Source of the DNA: Actinomycetota bacterium
GTDB taxonomy: Bacteria; Actinomycetota; Acidimicrobiia; Acidimicrobiales; Microtrichaceae
Direction of reading: 5' to 3'
Assembly (NCBI GenBank): GCA_016703525.1
Contig: JADJBW010000023.1
Location: forward strand, 1-40,071
DNA length: 40,071 bases
Part shown: positions 28,281 through 36,436 of the stretch, piece by piece
Position numbering within the stretch: position 1 is the stretch's first letter
Layout: each line of letters opens with the position of its first letter
Translations under genes and position numbers: made by a program
Notes under the pieces: generated by a model
Database searches by the model: none
What the model was told of the DNA's origin: nothing
The model's input: the letters and a program-made list of their open reading frames with translations, nothing else

Positions 28281-28726
28281 GAAGCCACCGCCGATCGCAG
28301 CGACCGCAGCTTGCCGTCGAAGCCCGCGAGGATGAAGGACCAGACGTAGACGTCGGCGCCCGCGCTGCGAGCGATGACCGGGTCGCCGTCGATGATCGCG
28401 ACCGCGGCCACCAGCTTGGTGCTGCCGTGCGACATCGCGAACGGATGGAAGACGCCGCCGGGCACGTTCTCCGCGGCCTTGAGCAGGTCGTAGAGCACGT
28501 CGTTCGAGCTGCTCGACTGCGCGAGCGTCAGCTGTCCATCCCACAGGCGGGCGGGCATCTTCGAGATCGTGATCGCGCCGTCGGTGCCCTCCTCAGCGGT
28601 GAAGGCCTTGGAGCGACGCGTCGCCGTCCAGAACTGCCCGGGGCCGAAGCCCTGCAGTCGCTTGACGCCGTAGATCAAGAACAGCTCGTCGGGGTCGCAG
28701 ATACCAGTGTCGAGTACGCCGGGCAT
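28277..28726 (-). CDS. Tail tube protein
   Basis: A 149-residue protein from ATG 28726 with GGAG upstream. It has the pattern of myophage tube proteins that follow DUF3383 sheaths: FLIYGVKRLQGFGPGQFWTA, TRRSKAFTAEEGTDGAITIS, KMPARLWDGQLTLAQSSSSN, DVLYDLLKAAENVPGGVFHP, and VAAVAIIDGDPVIARSAG. Length is normal for a hexameric tube subunit. The gene lies directly between the sheath and chaperone genes. Confidence 0.82.
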   Translation of the reverse strand: MPGVLDTGICDPDELFLIYGVKRLQGFGPGQFWTATRRSKAFTAEEGTDGAITISKMPARLWDGQLTLAQSSSSNDVLYDLLKAAENVPGGVFHPFAMSHGSTKLVAAVAIIDGDPVIARSAGADVYVWSFILAGFDGKLRSLRSAVAS

Positions 28727-28745
28727 GGTGGTGGCTCCTTCGGGA

Positions 28746-30074
28746 TCAGAGGGTCAGCGACCCGGTCACGGTGGCGGTGTTGATCCCCTGCCGCACGACG
28801 GCGGAGAAGGTGATCGACGGCACGTTGCGGTTGCTTCGGTCGTTGAGCGGGATCTCGGCGTAGCTCGGGACGTCGACCACGACCGTGCCGGGGACGACGT
28901 ACGCCTTGCTGCGGATCGTCGCCTCGATGTTCGCGCCGAGGCGCTCGGGCTCGTCGAGCGGGACGATGTCCTCGCTCTTGAGCAGGTCGGCGAGGCTGTT
29001 GTTGATCGCGAGGTCGAGGTCGTCGCGCGCGACGATGAGGTCGATGAATGTGCCCGAGCTCGTGCGGCCGAAGAAGTAGACGGTGTCGCCGCCGATCGTC
29101 TCGCAGTAGTTGGCCCGCTTGCCCGCGATCGCAGTGGCCTGCGTCTGCGTGAGGATGTCGGCCGCGGTGGAGACGACCTGCCATGCCGGGTTGTACGTGC
29201 CGGGCACCTTGGCCAGCAGCTTCCCGGCGACGGCCTCGGCGAGGTAGTGGGTGTCGTTGCTCTTGTACGCGAGCGACGTGCGGGCGTGGCCGAGCGTGCG
29301 GAGCTGCGACGCGATGTCGGTCGTCGTCGCCTGCACCGGGATCCCGCTGTCGTCCGACTGCGGGAGGAAGGCGTTGTTCGCCGAAGCGCACCAGCGCGCG
29401 CCCTCGATGATCGCAGCGTCGAGGCGGCTGACCTCGGTGACGCCGTAGATCGGCGACAGCGCGTTGGTCCGCACGTAGTCGGCGAAGTCGTCGAGGTCGT
29501 CGTAGAGCCCGACGTTCGCCGTGGTCGCCGCCAGCGTCATGCTCGAGCTGGGGCTCGTCGCGGTCGCGGAGAACGGCCGGCCCGCCTGGTCGCTGGTGAC
29601 GATGACGGTGCCGCTGCCCGAGGTCGCGGTCACGAACGGCGCTTGCGTGCTGGCGTTGATCGCCGCGAGCAGGCCGTCGCGCACCTGGGTCTGCGTCGAG
29701 CCCGAGGCCGCGAAGGTGCACGCCACACCGTTGATCGTCGCGACGTAGTCGCCGTCGGTGGGCGACGCTGGGATCGAGTACGTGGCGACCTGGGCGACCG
29801 GGGTCGCGCGCGATCCGATGTAGACCGACGCCGGGCTCGCGCCGTTGCTGACGTCGTCCTGCCCGACCATCGACTCGAAGGCGAGCCACACCGGGTCGGT
29901 GTTCGCGAAGCCCAGATCCTCGAGGTCGTCGGTGGTCGCGACGGCCCGCACCTCGCCTGCCGGGATCTCGGTGGTGATCCCGTCCGCGGCGATCAGCGGG
30001 ATCCCGAGGGACTGCGCGCCAGCGCGGACGGTGTTGAGGGCGATCGAGATCGCGAAGACGTTGGACAGCGGCAT
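28746..30074 (-). CDS. Tail sheath protein (DUF3383 type)
   Basis: A 442-residue protein from ATG 30074 with AGGAG upstream. The sheath contracts to drive the tube through the envelope. Family features: PLSNVFAISIALNTVRAG at the start, FANTDPVWLAFESMVGQDDV, YVRTNALSPIYGVTEVSRLD, ANNAFLPQSDDSGIPVQATT, LRTLGHARTSLAYKSNDTHY, and a C-terminal VVRQGINTATVTGSLTL strand for subunit linkage. An inserted beta module occupies residues about 97-190 (TDGDYVATINGVACTFAASG, TQTQVRDGLLAAINASTQ). Presence of this gene establishes a contractile tail. Confidence 0.92.
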   Translation of the reverse strand: MPLSNVFAISIALNTVRAGAQSLGIPLIAADGITTEIPAGEVRAVATTDDLEDLGFANTDPVWLAFESMVGQDDVSNGASPASVYIGSRATPVAQVATYSIPASPTDGDYVATINGVACTFAASGSTQTQVRDGLLAAINASTQAPFVTATSGSGTVIVTSDQAGRPFSATATSPSSSMTLAATTANVGLYDDLDDFADYVRTNALSPIYGVTEVSRLDAAIIEGARWCASANNAFLPQSDDSGIPVQATTTDIASQLRTLGHARTSLAYKSNDTHYLAEAVAGKLLAKVPGTYNPAWQVVSTAADILTQTQATAIAGKRANYCETIGGDTVYFFGRTSSGTFIDLIVARDDLDLAINNSLADLLKSEDIVPLDEPERLGANIEATIRSKAYVVPGTVVVDVPSYAEIPLNDRSNRNVPSITFSAVVRQGINTATVTGSLTL

Positions 30075-30084
30075 GGCGGCTCCT

Positions 30085-30903
30085 TCAGGCGGTGGCGGTT
30101 CCGGTGGCGCTCGCGGTGCGGATCCATGGGACCTGCACGTCGTGAGCGGAGTTGATCGCGAAGATGCAGTCGACGGCGACGCGACTCACGTGCCGGTCGC
30201 CGATCAGCGCGGTCAGGTCCTGCGGCGCTGCGACGCGGCGATAGAACAGGCCCGAGGCCCGGAGGTCGCGCAGCGCTGTCCGGTCGCCCAGCGAGCCGAT
30301 CAGGCGCGATGCGAACTGCCGCGCGTGACCGCTGGGCCGCTGGGTGGCCGCCTCGATCTGCACACGCACGGTGATCTCGTCGGGGCTGTAGACCGTGTCG
30401 ACGATCGCCTCGCGCGTGGTGGTGCGCGTGGCGGGGCCGGACTCGACCATGAGGTGGAATCGCCGACGCCCGGTGGTGCCGTCGACCTGCACGCCGTCGG
30501 TGCCGCTCGAGGTCGCGACGATCCCGGGCTCGGCCGCGAGCGCGGTGACGAGGGCATCGCGGACCGCAGCGATCGAGGCGCCCGGTCCAGCGGTGTACTC
30601 GCGACCGGCGAACGACTCGGCGTCGTCGGGGTCGATGCCGTACACCCGCACGGTGACGGCGGCGGTGCCGGTGATCGTGACCAGGTCGCGCATCGTCTGC
30701 ACCGAATGCCGGTGGTCGTGCTGCGCCTGCGGGGTCGGGCCGGCGACGATGTCGATCCACGCGAACGGCCGCGGGACCTGTGACGCGTCGGGGTACGCCC
30801 AGATCACGCGCTCGCCGTCGCTCTCGTCGAGCTCGAGCGCCTCGGCCACCCACGTGCGAAGGGCGTTCTCGAGGGCTGCCCAGTCGGAGGTGGCGGCGGT
30901 CAC
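30085..30903 (-). CDS. Neck/tail terminator-like protein (LIC_12616 type)
   Basis: A 272-residue protein from GTG 30903 (GTGA overlap). The pattern WAALENALRTWVAEALELDE, WAYPDASQVPRPFAWIDIVA, VTVRVYGIDPDDAESFAGRE and ATQRPSGHARQFASRLIGSL, later ALRDLRASGLFYRRVAAPQD, LTALIGDRHVSRVAVDCIFA, matches the LIC_12616-like neck terminator proteins that cap the tail tube before joining to the head. It precedes the sheath gene as expected. A long middle insertion (AAEPGIVATSSGTDGVQVDG) is present. Confidence 0.75.
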   Translation of the reverse strand: MTAATSDWAALENALRTWVAEALELDESDGERVIWAYPDASQVPRPFAWIDIVAGPTPQAQHDHRHSVQTMRDLVTITGTAAVTVRVYGIDPDDAESFAGREYTAGPGASIAAVRDALVTALAAEPGIVATSSGTDGVQVDGTTGRRRFHLMVESGPATRTTTREAIVDTVYSPDEITVRVQIEAATQRPSGHARQFASRLIGSLGDRTALRDLRASGLFYRRVAAPQDLTALIGDRHVSRVAVDCIFAINSAHDVQVPWIRTASATGTATA

Positions 30904-31256
30904 TGGCCCCTCCGGATCGCGACGCCGTCCCAGTAGGCGCCGTGCTGGTCGAAGGCATCGACCGCGCGGAACTCCCACTCGACACCCTGGTAGACGATCA
31001 CGTCGGGGCCGGTGCCCGTGGAGACGTCGACGACACGCAGCTCGCTGGTCGAGAAGACGCGGATCGCCGCGTCCTCGCGGTCGCCCTCGGGCAGGCGCCG
31101 CATGTCGCCGGCGGAGGCCGGCTGGACCACCGCACGGATCGTGCTCGAGCTGTAGACCGCGTCGTCGGGCCGACCGTCGACGTAGGTCGCTGCGCCCGGA
31201 CGGCGGAGCGTGTGCGCCGTGGCGAAGCGCAGCACCGTGCGCGAGACGTCGATCAC
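30900..31256 (-). CDS. Head-tail joining/structural protein, unknown family
   Basis: A 118-residue protein from GTG 31256 (GTGA overlaps at both ends). It is beta-rich (TIRAVVQPASAGDMRRLPEG, AAIRVFSTSELRVVDVSTGT, DVIVYQGVEWEFRAVDAFDQ, HGAYWDGVAIRRG). The form of two beta blocks with V-Y-x-G-V-x-W-x-F/V-x-A near the end is that of small head-tail completion proteins (gp10/HK97 connector or stopper type). Exact role is inferred from location. Confidence 0.65.
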   Translation of the reverse strand: MIDVSRTVLRFATAHTLRRPGAATYVDGRPDDAVYSSSTIRAVVQPASAGDMRRLPEGDREDAAIRVFSTSELRVVDVSTGTGPDVIVYQGVEWEFRAVDAFDQHGAYWDGVAIRRGQ

Positions 31257-32566
31257 GCGGCCCTCCGTCGGAGTAGTCGAAGGCGGCGCACCATCACGTC
31301 GATGGCGCCGGTGTTGCTCACGCCGGACGCGGCCATGATCACCACCCGCGTGGAGCGGTGGTTGTAGACGTCGACCCAGTTGACGCTCGACTGCGCCGAC
31401 GCGCGGAAGCCCACCGAGGTCAGCGACGCGAAGGTCGGCCACCCGCCCGAGTACAGGCCCGAGTAGCCGCTGATGCCGCGCGGGCCGAAGTGCAGCGACA
31501 GCACGTTGCTGGTGCTGTAGGCCTGGTCGCTGCGGCTCAGGTCCGTCGCTGCCGAGGTCTCGATCGTCGGACGCCAGTCGCCGCTGGCGTTGCGGCGGTA
31601 GGCGACGCCGGCCACACGCACGGCGGTGCCGGTAGGAGAGCCTGCGGGCGCGTGCAGGAGCAGGCCCAGTCGCGTCGGCTGGGAGTTGGTGATCGTGCCG
31701 CTGTCGGTCAGTCGCGTGACGTGCATCTGCAGCACGTACTCGGCGGTCTCGTCGTAGCTCGCGTCGAGGGTCGAGAGCGCGATCCACAGGTGAGGGGCGG
31801 TGTTCGCAGCGGTGGTGAGCGTCGTCGACAGCGACGCGTCGTGCACGATCCGCAGGCCGCTACCTCCGTCGTCGCCGACGTCGGAGTCGTTGCGGCGGAA
31901 GTAGCCGGGCGCGCCGTCGGCCGCGGTGACGTTGGCCTTGTTCCACGTCAGCCCGCCGACGCTGACGGTGCCGTCGCCGCCGCTGGTGAAGTCGGTCGCA
32001 GCCCACGCGCCGAGGTCGATGTCGCGGACGGTGGCCCAGCGCGCGGCGTCGCTGTCGAGCACCGTCGCCAGCGAGCGCGATGCGACGGTCGATCCGTCGT
32101 CGCTGAAGACGTGGATGTCGGACGCCGAGCCGCCGCCGGAGATGTCCGCGGCGTCGCCCGAGCTGTTCGCCGAGCGGCCGACGATGCTGCGCGCGCCGTG
32201 GCTCCCGAGCGGGATCCCGGTGCCACTCGCCGCCGAGGTGAGCGGCGACCACCCCGTGTTCCCGGTGCCCGTCTCCTTGACGTAGATCGCCGTGCCGACG
32301 CCGCCGTCGGTCCGCACGTAGCGAGAGCCGACAGGCGCAGCCACGACGCCCTCGGGCGAGCCGGTGCCGCGGAATAGGTCCTGCAGTGCGATCTGGCAGG
32401 CGAGGATGAAGTCGTCGACGAGGTCGCCCCACTGGGCGATCGCGCGGGTGTTCGCCGCCGACGTCGACTGCGTGGTGCGGTTTCGCTTCGCCTGGAAGTG
32501 GTTGGCCCACGCGGCCGCGAACGCTGCCGGCGTGCCCGTGATCGTGAGCGGTGATGCGGTCGCCAT
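31253..32566 (-). CDS. Fibre-like virion protein encoded in the neck cluster
   Basis: A 437-residue protein from ATG 32566 (TGATG overlap). After a helical start (AAAWANHFQAKRNRTTQS, AIAQWGDLVDDFILACQIAL) comes GSPEGVVAAPVGSRYVRTDG and YVKETGTGNTGWSPL, a motif common in phage tail fibres and receptor-binding proteins, then a beta-sandwich-like region with many Ser/Thr (HLWIALSTLDASYDETAEYV, LQMHVTRLTDSGTITNSQPT) and STSNVLSLHFGPRGISGYSG. It could be a head or neck fibre binding the host surface. Its location among connector genes rather than baseplate genes is unusual. Confidence 0.65.
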   Translation of the reverse strand: MATASPLTITGTPAAFAAAWANHFQAKRNRTTQSTSAANTRAIAQWGDLVDDFILACQIALQDLFRGTGSPEGVVAAPVGSRYVRTDGGVGTAIYVKETGTGNTGWSPLTSAASGTGIPLGSHGARSIVGRSANSSGDAADISGGGSASDIHVFSDDGSTVASRSLATVLDSDAARWATVRDIDLGAWAATDFTSGGDGTVSVGGLTWNKANVTAADGAPGYFRRNDSDVGDDGGSGLRIVHDASLSTTLTTAANTAPHLWIALSTLDASYDETAEYVLQMHVTRLTDSGTITNSQPTRLGLLLHAPAGSPTGTAVRVAGVAYRRNASGDWRPTIETSAATDLSRSDQAYSTSNVLSLHFGPRGISGYSGLYSGGWPTFASLTSVGFRASAQSSVNWVDVYNHRSTRVVIMAASGVSNTGAIDVMVRRLRLLRRRAA

Positions 32567-33108
32567 CAGTGCAGCGCTCCCGCCTCGAGGCCGAAGTGCA
32601 CCTTGTAGCGCACGCTCTGCAGGAGCTGGCCGGTGTCGATCAGCGGGTTGCCGTCGCCGGCGACGAACTCGGCCTGGCGCTGCCGCGCGCCCTTGCCCTC
32701 GCGCTTCGACCCGCGGATCTTCTTCGCCTTGCGCGCCTTGGTGTAGGGCGCGAGCGGTGCCCACGATGGATCCTTGTCGCGCAGGCGCTGCTGCGCGGCG
32801 GCCTGCATGCGCTCGCCGATCAGCCCGCCGGCCTGGCGAGCGCTCACGCTGCCGGCCAGGATCGCGTCGAAGTAGATCCGCTCGGCAAGCCGGAGGATCT
32901 CGGGCGTCGCATCGTCGATGCCGGGCCCGAGCCACGCGCGCTGTGGCACGCCGATCCCGTACTCGTGGAAGGCACCGATCGCGGCGGTCGTGGTGCCGTC
33001 GTGGTCGCGCGCATCAGCGTGCACGCCGACGCTGACGGACATCTCGCCGACGCTCGTCGCCTCGCGCAGGATCGCCTGCCAGCCTCGGTCTTTGTCGGTG
33101 ACGGTCAT
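32566..33108 (-). CDS. Virion morphogenesis/tail completion protein (Mu gpG or HK97 gp10-like)
   Basis: A 180-residue protein from ATG 33108 (ATGA overlap). Residues VSVGVHADARDHDGTTTAAI and GAFHEYGIGVPQRAWLGPGI are the characteristic start of Mu gpG/HK97 gp10-type proteins, in which a short beta segment is followed by an H-E-x-G-x-x-x-x-P-x-R-x-(W/F)-L motif. The C-terminal RQRQAEFVAGDGNPLIDTGQ and LLQSVRYKVHFG completes the pattern (L-x-D-T-G-x-L-x-x-S). It helps complete head-tail joining. Confidence 0.78.
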   Translation of the reverse strand: MTVTDKDRGWQAILREATSVGEMSVSVGVHADARDHDGTTTAAIGAFHEYGIGVPQRAWLGPGIDDATPEILRLAERIYFDAILAGSVSARQAGGLIGERMQAAAQQRLRDKDPSWAPLAPYTKARKAKKIRGSKREGKGARQRQAEFVAGDGNPLIDTGQLLQSVRYKVHFGLEAGALH

Positions 33109-33497
33109 CGGAGCGGGAGGGTCAGATCGTTGGAGCGGATCGAGATCGGGCCGACGAACAGCTCGCCGCGCTTGGCCACGAGGTCGAGGTAGCGGCGCCC
33201 GTAGTGCGTGGTGCCGAGGTCGCCGACGGCTGTGACGGCCGCGGCCGCGTAGGACACCGAGACATCGCCGACGCGCTCGCTGGTGACCGGACCGGTGCCG
33301 GTGGAGCTGTCGCTGCCCTTTCCGGCGAGCTTGAGGTAGTGGGCGGCCAGCGTCGCGTGGGCGAAGCTGGTGAGCTCGCCCCATGCGTCGACCGTGACGA
33401 CAGCCGACGCCTGGGCGAGCCAGTAGGTCAGGTCGCGCGAGTCGACGCCGTCGAACTCGGGCGGGAGGTCGGACGCGATCGCGAGGCGCTCGGCCAT
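33105..33497 (-). CDS. Head-tail connector protein (DUF4054-like)
   Basis: A 130-residue protein from ATG 33497. It has a DUF4054/head-tail adaptor pattern: FAHATLAAHYLKLAGKGSDS in the helical region preceding GPVTSERVGDVSVSYAAAAV, then GTTHYGRRYLDLVAKRGELF. The A-A-H-x-L segment followed by the S-x-R-V-G-D-V-S-V-S-Y strand is diagnostic for this group. Such proteins join portal and tail. Adjacent genes fit the neck. Confidence 0.8.
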   Translation of the reverse strand: MAERLAIASDLPPEFDGVDSRDLTYWLAQASAVVTVDAWGELTSFAHATLAAHYLKLAGKGSDSSTGTGPVTSERVGDVSVSYAAAAVTAVGDLGTTHYGRRYLDLVAKRGELFVGPISIRSNDLTLPLR

Positions 33498-33501
33498 CGG
33501 C

Positions 33502-33714
33502 TCACGAGTCGCTCTCGTCGTCGTCGTCGGCCGACGCGGGCTCGGCGTGGACGCGGCCCTTGGCCAGGTGGTGCTTGAGCGCGTCGAGGTGCTGCGCGGC
33601 GGCCCACGCCGAGGCGTCGATCTCCGCGCCGTCGGCGAGCACGACGAGGTCGCCCTCGTGCTCGAACGCGATGGTGCCGACCTTCGGCGATGCGGTGATC
33701 TTGACCTTCGGCAT
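33502..33714 (-). CDS. Small acidic-tailed protein
   Basis: A 70-residue protein from ATG 33714 with GGAGG seven bases upstream. The first half is beta-like (PKVKITASPKVGTIAFEHEG, DLVVLADGAEIDASAWAAAQ), ending in a strongly acidic tail (SADDDDESDS). Unknown function; it lies in the connector operon. Confidence 0.6.
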   Translation of the reverse strand: MPKVKITASPKVGTIAFEHEGDLVVLADGAEIDASAWAAAQHLDALKHHLAKGRVHAEPASADDDDESDS

Positions 33715-33725
33715 GGGGGCCTCCG

Positions 33726-34166
33726 TCAGGCGGGGAGCATCTTCAGCGGGCGCTGCTTGGCGGGCTTGCCGAGCGCGTCGGTGGTGACCGCGGCGATCTG
33801 CGCGACGATCTTGTCGAGGGCGTTCTTCCATGCGGGCTTTCCCGATGCCGCCGCCTCGAGCTGCTCGGACCACCGCTCGAGCGTGTCGGGCTCGGTGGTG
33901 CGCGCGATCAGATCGAGCGCGTCGGATGGCGAGAGCTTGGCGATGTCGAACGCCGCACCCTTCTCGCCGACGAGCACTCGCATCTCGCCGCTCTCGAGCA
34001 TGCCGGCGATCGCGGGGTGGATCTTGATCTCGGACCACTGCGCGTCGGGGATCGTGTTGGCGCCGGGCCGCAGCATGGCCTCGCCACCTGGGTGCTTTCC
34101 GGGGACCACGCGGATCCCGATGTGCGGCTTGCCCGGTGCAACCGAGCCTCGATAGTCGACGAGCAT
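33726..34166 (-). CDS. Hypothetical head/neck-cluster protein
   Basis: A 146-residue protein from ATG 34166 with AAGGA upstream. The N-terminal 60 residues are beta-like (MLVDYRGSVAPGKPHIGIRV, GEAMLRPGANTIPDAQWSEI), the C-terminal half helical and basic (LERWSEQLEAAASGKPAWKN, ALDKIVAQIAAVTTDALGK). Similar-sized proteins follow capsid genes in other phages, but no family is confidently recognised. Confidence 0.6.
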   Translation of the reverse strand: MLVDYRGSVAPGKPHIGIRVVPGKHPGGEAMLRPGANTIPDAQWSEIKIHPAIAGMLESGEMRVLVGEKGAAFDIAKLSPSDALDLIARTTEPDTLERWSEQLEAAASGKPAWKNALDKIVAQIAAVTTDALGKPAKQRPLKMLPA

Positions 34167-34193
34167 TGGTGTCCTTCGATCGGTGGAGTTGGC

Positions 34194-34222
34194 GACCGCC
34201 GCGGTGCGCCGACGCGGCGGTC
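34194..34222 (-). terminator. Strong hairpin after the capsid gene, no T run
   Basis: GACCGCCGCG (34194-34203) pairs perfectly with CGCGGCGGTC (34213-34222) around a nine-base loop, in the 89-base gap following the major capsid gene. Without a T run it is more likely an mRNA-stabilising or partial-attenuation hairpin that raises capsid expression relative to the neck genes downstream. Confidence 0.5.
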
Positions 34223-34255
34223 AGGGTTCAATCATCGCGGGCGCGCGCGGGACTA

Positions 34256-35266
34256 TCAGGTGAAGTCCATGCGCAGCAGCGCCATCGGGTACGGCGTGAT
34301 CACGCCGCCCGTGCTCTCGCGCGTGGCCACGCCGTAGCTCAGGCCATCCTGGAAGGGGCCGTGCTGCTCGAACGGGATCGGCACCTCGAGCCACAGCTCG
34401 TCGGGGCTCGACAGGTGCGCGAAGATCATGCACGGCACGCCATTGGTGCCGGCGTCCTCGAGCTCGTTGACCTCGTCGAATGCGATGTCGGGGTAGTTGT
34501 CCGCGAGGTACTTGCGCACGGTGACCGCGGTGTTCGCGATCACGACCCGGTTGGTCGCCTCCCAGAAGCTCGGCGGGATCCAGCAGCGGTTCGGTCGGTG
34601 CACCTGGTTGGTCACCGAGCGCATCGTTCGGATCGCGAGGGCGATGTCGGCGACCATCTCGAGTGCCGTCTTCGCGGTCACGCCGGTGGTGCTCCACCGG
34701 TACGCACCGCCGGTGCCGGCGGCCGCATCGATCACCGTCATGTTCGGCACGTTCGTGATGCCGTGGATGCCCTTGTTCGCATCGCCGTACATGCCGACGT
34801 CGTTCAGGAACTTGTCCATCCCCATGCGGGTGGCCTGCGCCTCGAACTGCTCGAGCGGCGTGCCGGTGGCCTGCGCCTCCTCGATCTCGCCCAGCTCCCA
34901 GCCGTAGCCGAGGTTGAACTCGTGCACCTGGAAGGTCGCACGCGCAGCGCTGACCGATGCCTTCGGGATGTCCTTCCAGCTGCCGGTCGTCAGCCACTTC
35001 GCGACGCCGACGAAGTCGTACATCTTGTACGAGCCGGTCTTCTTGCCGCGCGGCACCGTCGAGCGGATCGGGATCATGGCCCCGCTCGACATCTTCATCT
35101 CGGGGTACTTGCGCTCGTACTGCGCAGCGATCACCTGCTCCAGCTCCTTCTGGAACCAGAGCGCAGCGGCGTCGTCGCGGAACATCGGAGCGGAGACGGC
35201 CAGACGGCGAATGTCGTCGAGGCGTACCGCGCGGTCGGGAGCGTTGGGGTCGAGAGTGGGATCCAT
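34256..35266 (-). CDS. Major capsid protein (DUF2184 type)
   Basis: A 336-residue protein from ATG 35266. The sequence has the DUF2184 capsid pattern: LWFQKELEQVIAAQYERKYP near residues 35-55, MIPIRSTVPRGKKTGSYKMY, DFVGVAKWLTTGSWKDIPKA, SVSAARATFQVHEFNLGYGW, and ELGEIEEAQATGTPLEQFEA, then a C-terminal VPIPFEQHGPFQDGLSYGVA and TRESTGGVITPYPMALLRMD. The E-L-E-x-x-x-A-x-x-Y start and the final beta sheet of the HK97 fold are consistent with a shell subunit without an N-terminal scaffold domain. It lies downstream of the cement protein and protease genes. Confidence 0.9.
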   Translation of the reverse strand: MDPTLDPNAPDRAVRLDDIRRLAVSAPMFRDDAAALWFQKELEQVIAAQYERKYPEMKMSSGAMIPIRSTVPRGKKTGSYKMYDFVGVAKWLTTGSWKDIPKASVSAARATFQVHEFNLGYGWELGEIEEAQATGTPLEQFEAQATRMGMDKFLNDVGMYGDANKGIHGITNVPNMTVIDAAAGTGGAYRWSTTGVTAKTALEMVADIALAIRTMRSVTNQVHRPNRCWIPPSFWEATNRVVIANTAVTVRKYLADNYPDIAFDEVNELEDAGTNGVPCMIFAHLSSPDELWLEVPIPFEQHGPFQDGLSYGVATRESTGGVITPYPMALLRMDFT

Positions 35267-35285
35267 GGTGGTGTCGCTCCTTGGT

Positions 35286-36422
35286 TCAGCCGCCGAAGAG
35301 TTGGAGTGCAGCGCAGCGGGCAGCGCTCGTGCTGCCGCTGGCGGGGCGCAGCCACTTGGCCTTGGTCCGCGGGACGCGGACGCAGTCGACGACGGCCGCC
35401 GTGGTCGCGGCGATCGTGACGGTGCCCTGGACGTTGGTGACGTCGAAGGTGAACCCGGCGTTCGCGGCGGTGAGGATCAGCGTCGCGGTGCCGGTGTCGA
35501 CGAGCAGCGCCGACCAGAACGCGTCCGCGTTGAGCTGGGTGCGCCACGCGTCGCAGACCTCGGTCGCGGTCATCGAGCCGTCGGCCAGCGCCGAGAGCGT
35601 GAGCGACTTGCCCGCGTGCTCGCCGGTCAGGATCGAGATCAGCACCGAGACCTCGACGCTGTTCTGGCCAGCGCCGGGAGTGAGGGTGGTGACCTGGGCG
35701 GTGCCGTCGGGCGAGATCCGGAAGGCGCCCGCGATCTCGCCGGCGCCCGCGTTCACGCGCATCCACACCGGGTCCTCCTCGGAGGTGACGTCCTGCTCGG
35801 ACTCGACGTAGACGTCGCCCTCGGTGACGAGCTCGAGGGTGTCGCCGGCCTTGTGGGTCTCGGCGCTGTTGTCGTCCTCGCCTTCGATGCCGCGGCCGCG
35901 CTTGACCACGCCAGCGAGCACGTCGGTCACCGCCGACGGCTGCGCGCAGGTGTCACCGTCGGTCGACACCATGCCGACGCCGAGGGGAAGGTCGGCGACC
36001 ACCGGCGACTGGGTCGCGGTCTGGGTCAGGTGCGTACCGGGGTTGGACGGGAACGCGACGGTGAACGACTCGCCGGTGCGGACCGCGGTCAGCACGAGCT
36101 CGTCGCTCGACGCGTTGTAGCTCGCGCGGAGCAGGTTGCGCAGCTCGACCTGGGCGTTGATCGCCGTGGCCAGGCCTGCGCCGATGAGGTCGGCGCTCGA
36201 GCTGCTCGCGACGAACGACGAGTCGACCGCCGACGCACCGGGGCGCGTGCCCGCGGGCGAGGTGATCCGCACGGTGTACGTGCCGTCGGTCGCACCGCCC
36301 ACGGCGACCGTGGTGATCTGCCGACGCTTCGGGTAGACCCGCGCACGCGCGGTGTAGGGGCGGAGAGTGGCCAGCTCGCCGATGAGGCCGCGGCCGAGGT
36401 CGTTGGTGTAGGACGTCTGCAT
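35286..36422 (-). CDS. Structural cement/capsid decoration protein (Gp24/DUF2190-like) with inserted modules
   Basis: A 378-residue protein from ATG 36422. A cement-protein core can be traced: MQTSYTNDLGRGLIGELATL at the start, PLGVGMVSTDGDTCAQPSAV, TDVLAGVVKRGRGIEGEDDN and KAGDTLELVTEGDVYVESEQ, NAGAGEIAGAFRI. Inside and after it lie two copies of a beta module, about residues 37-125 (DGTYTVRITSPAG, then LIGAGLATAINAQVELRNLL) and 235-345 (SVEVSVLISILTGEHAGKSL, then ATLILTAANAGFTFDVTNVQ). The usual protein is near 130-150 residues, so these insertions more than double its length. It probably stabilises the shell surface. Confidence 0.72.
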   Translation of the reverse strand: MQTSYTNDLGRGLIGELATLRPYTARARVYPKRRQITTVAVGGATDGTYTVRITSPAGTRPGASAVDSSFVASSSSADLIGAGLATAINAQVELRNLLRASYNASSDELVLTAVRTGESFTVAFPSNPGTHLTQTATQSPVVADLPLGVGMVSTDGDTCAQPSAVTDVLAGVVKRGRGIEGEDDNSAETHKAGDTLELVTEGDVYVESEQDVTSEEDPVWMRVNAGAGEIAGAFRISPDGTAQVTTLTPGAGQNSVEVSVLISILTGEHAGKSLTLSALADGSMTATEVCDAWRTQLNADAFWSALLVDTGTATLILTAANAGFTFDVTNVQGTVTIAATTAAVVDCVRVPRTKAKWLRPASGSTSAARCAALQLFGG

Positions 36423-36436
36423 GATGGCTCCTCAGC

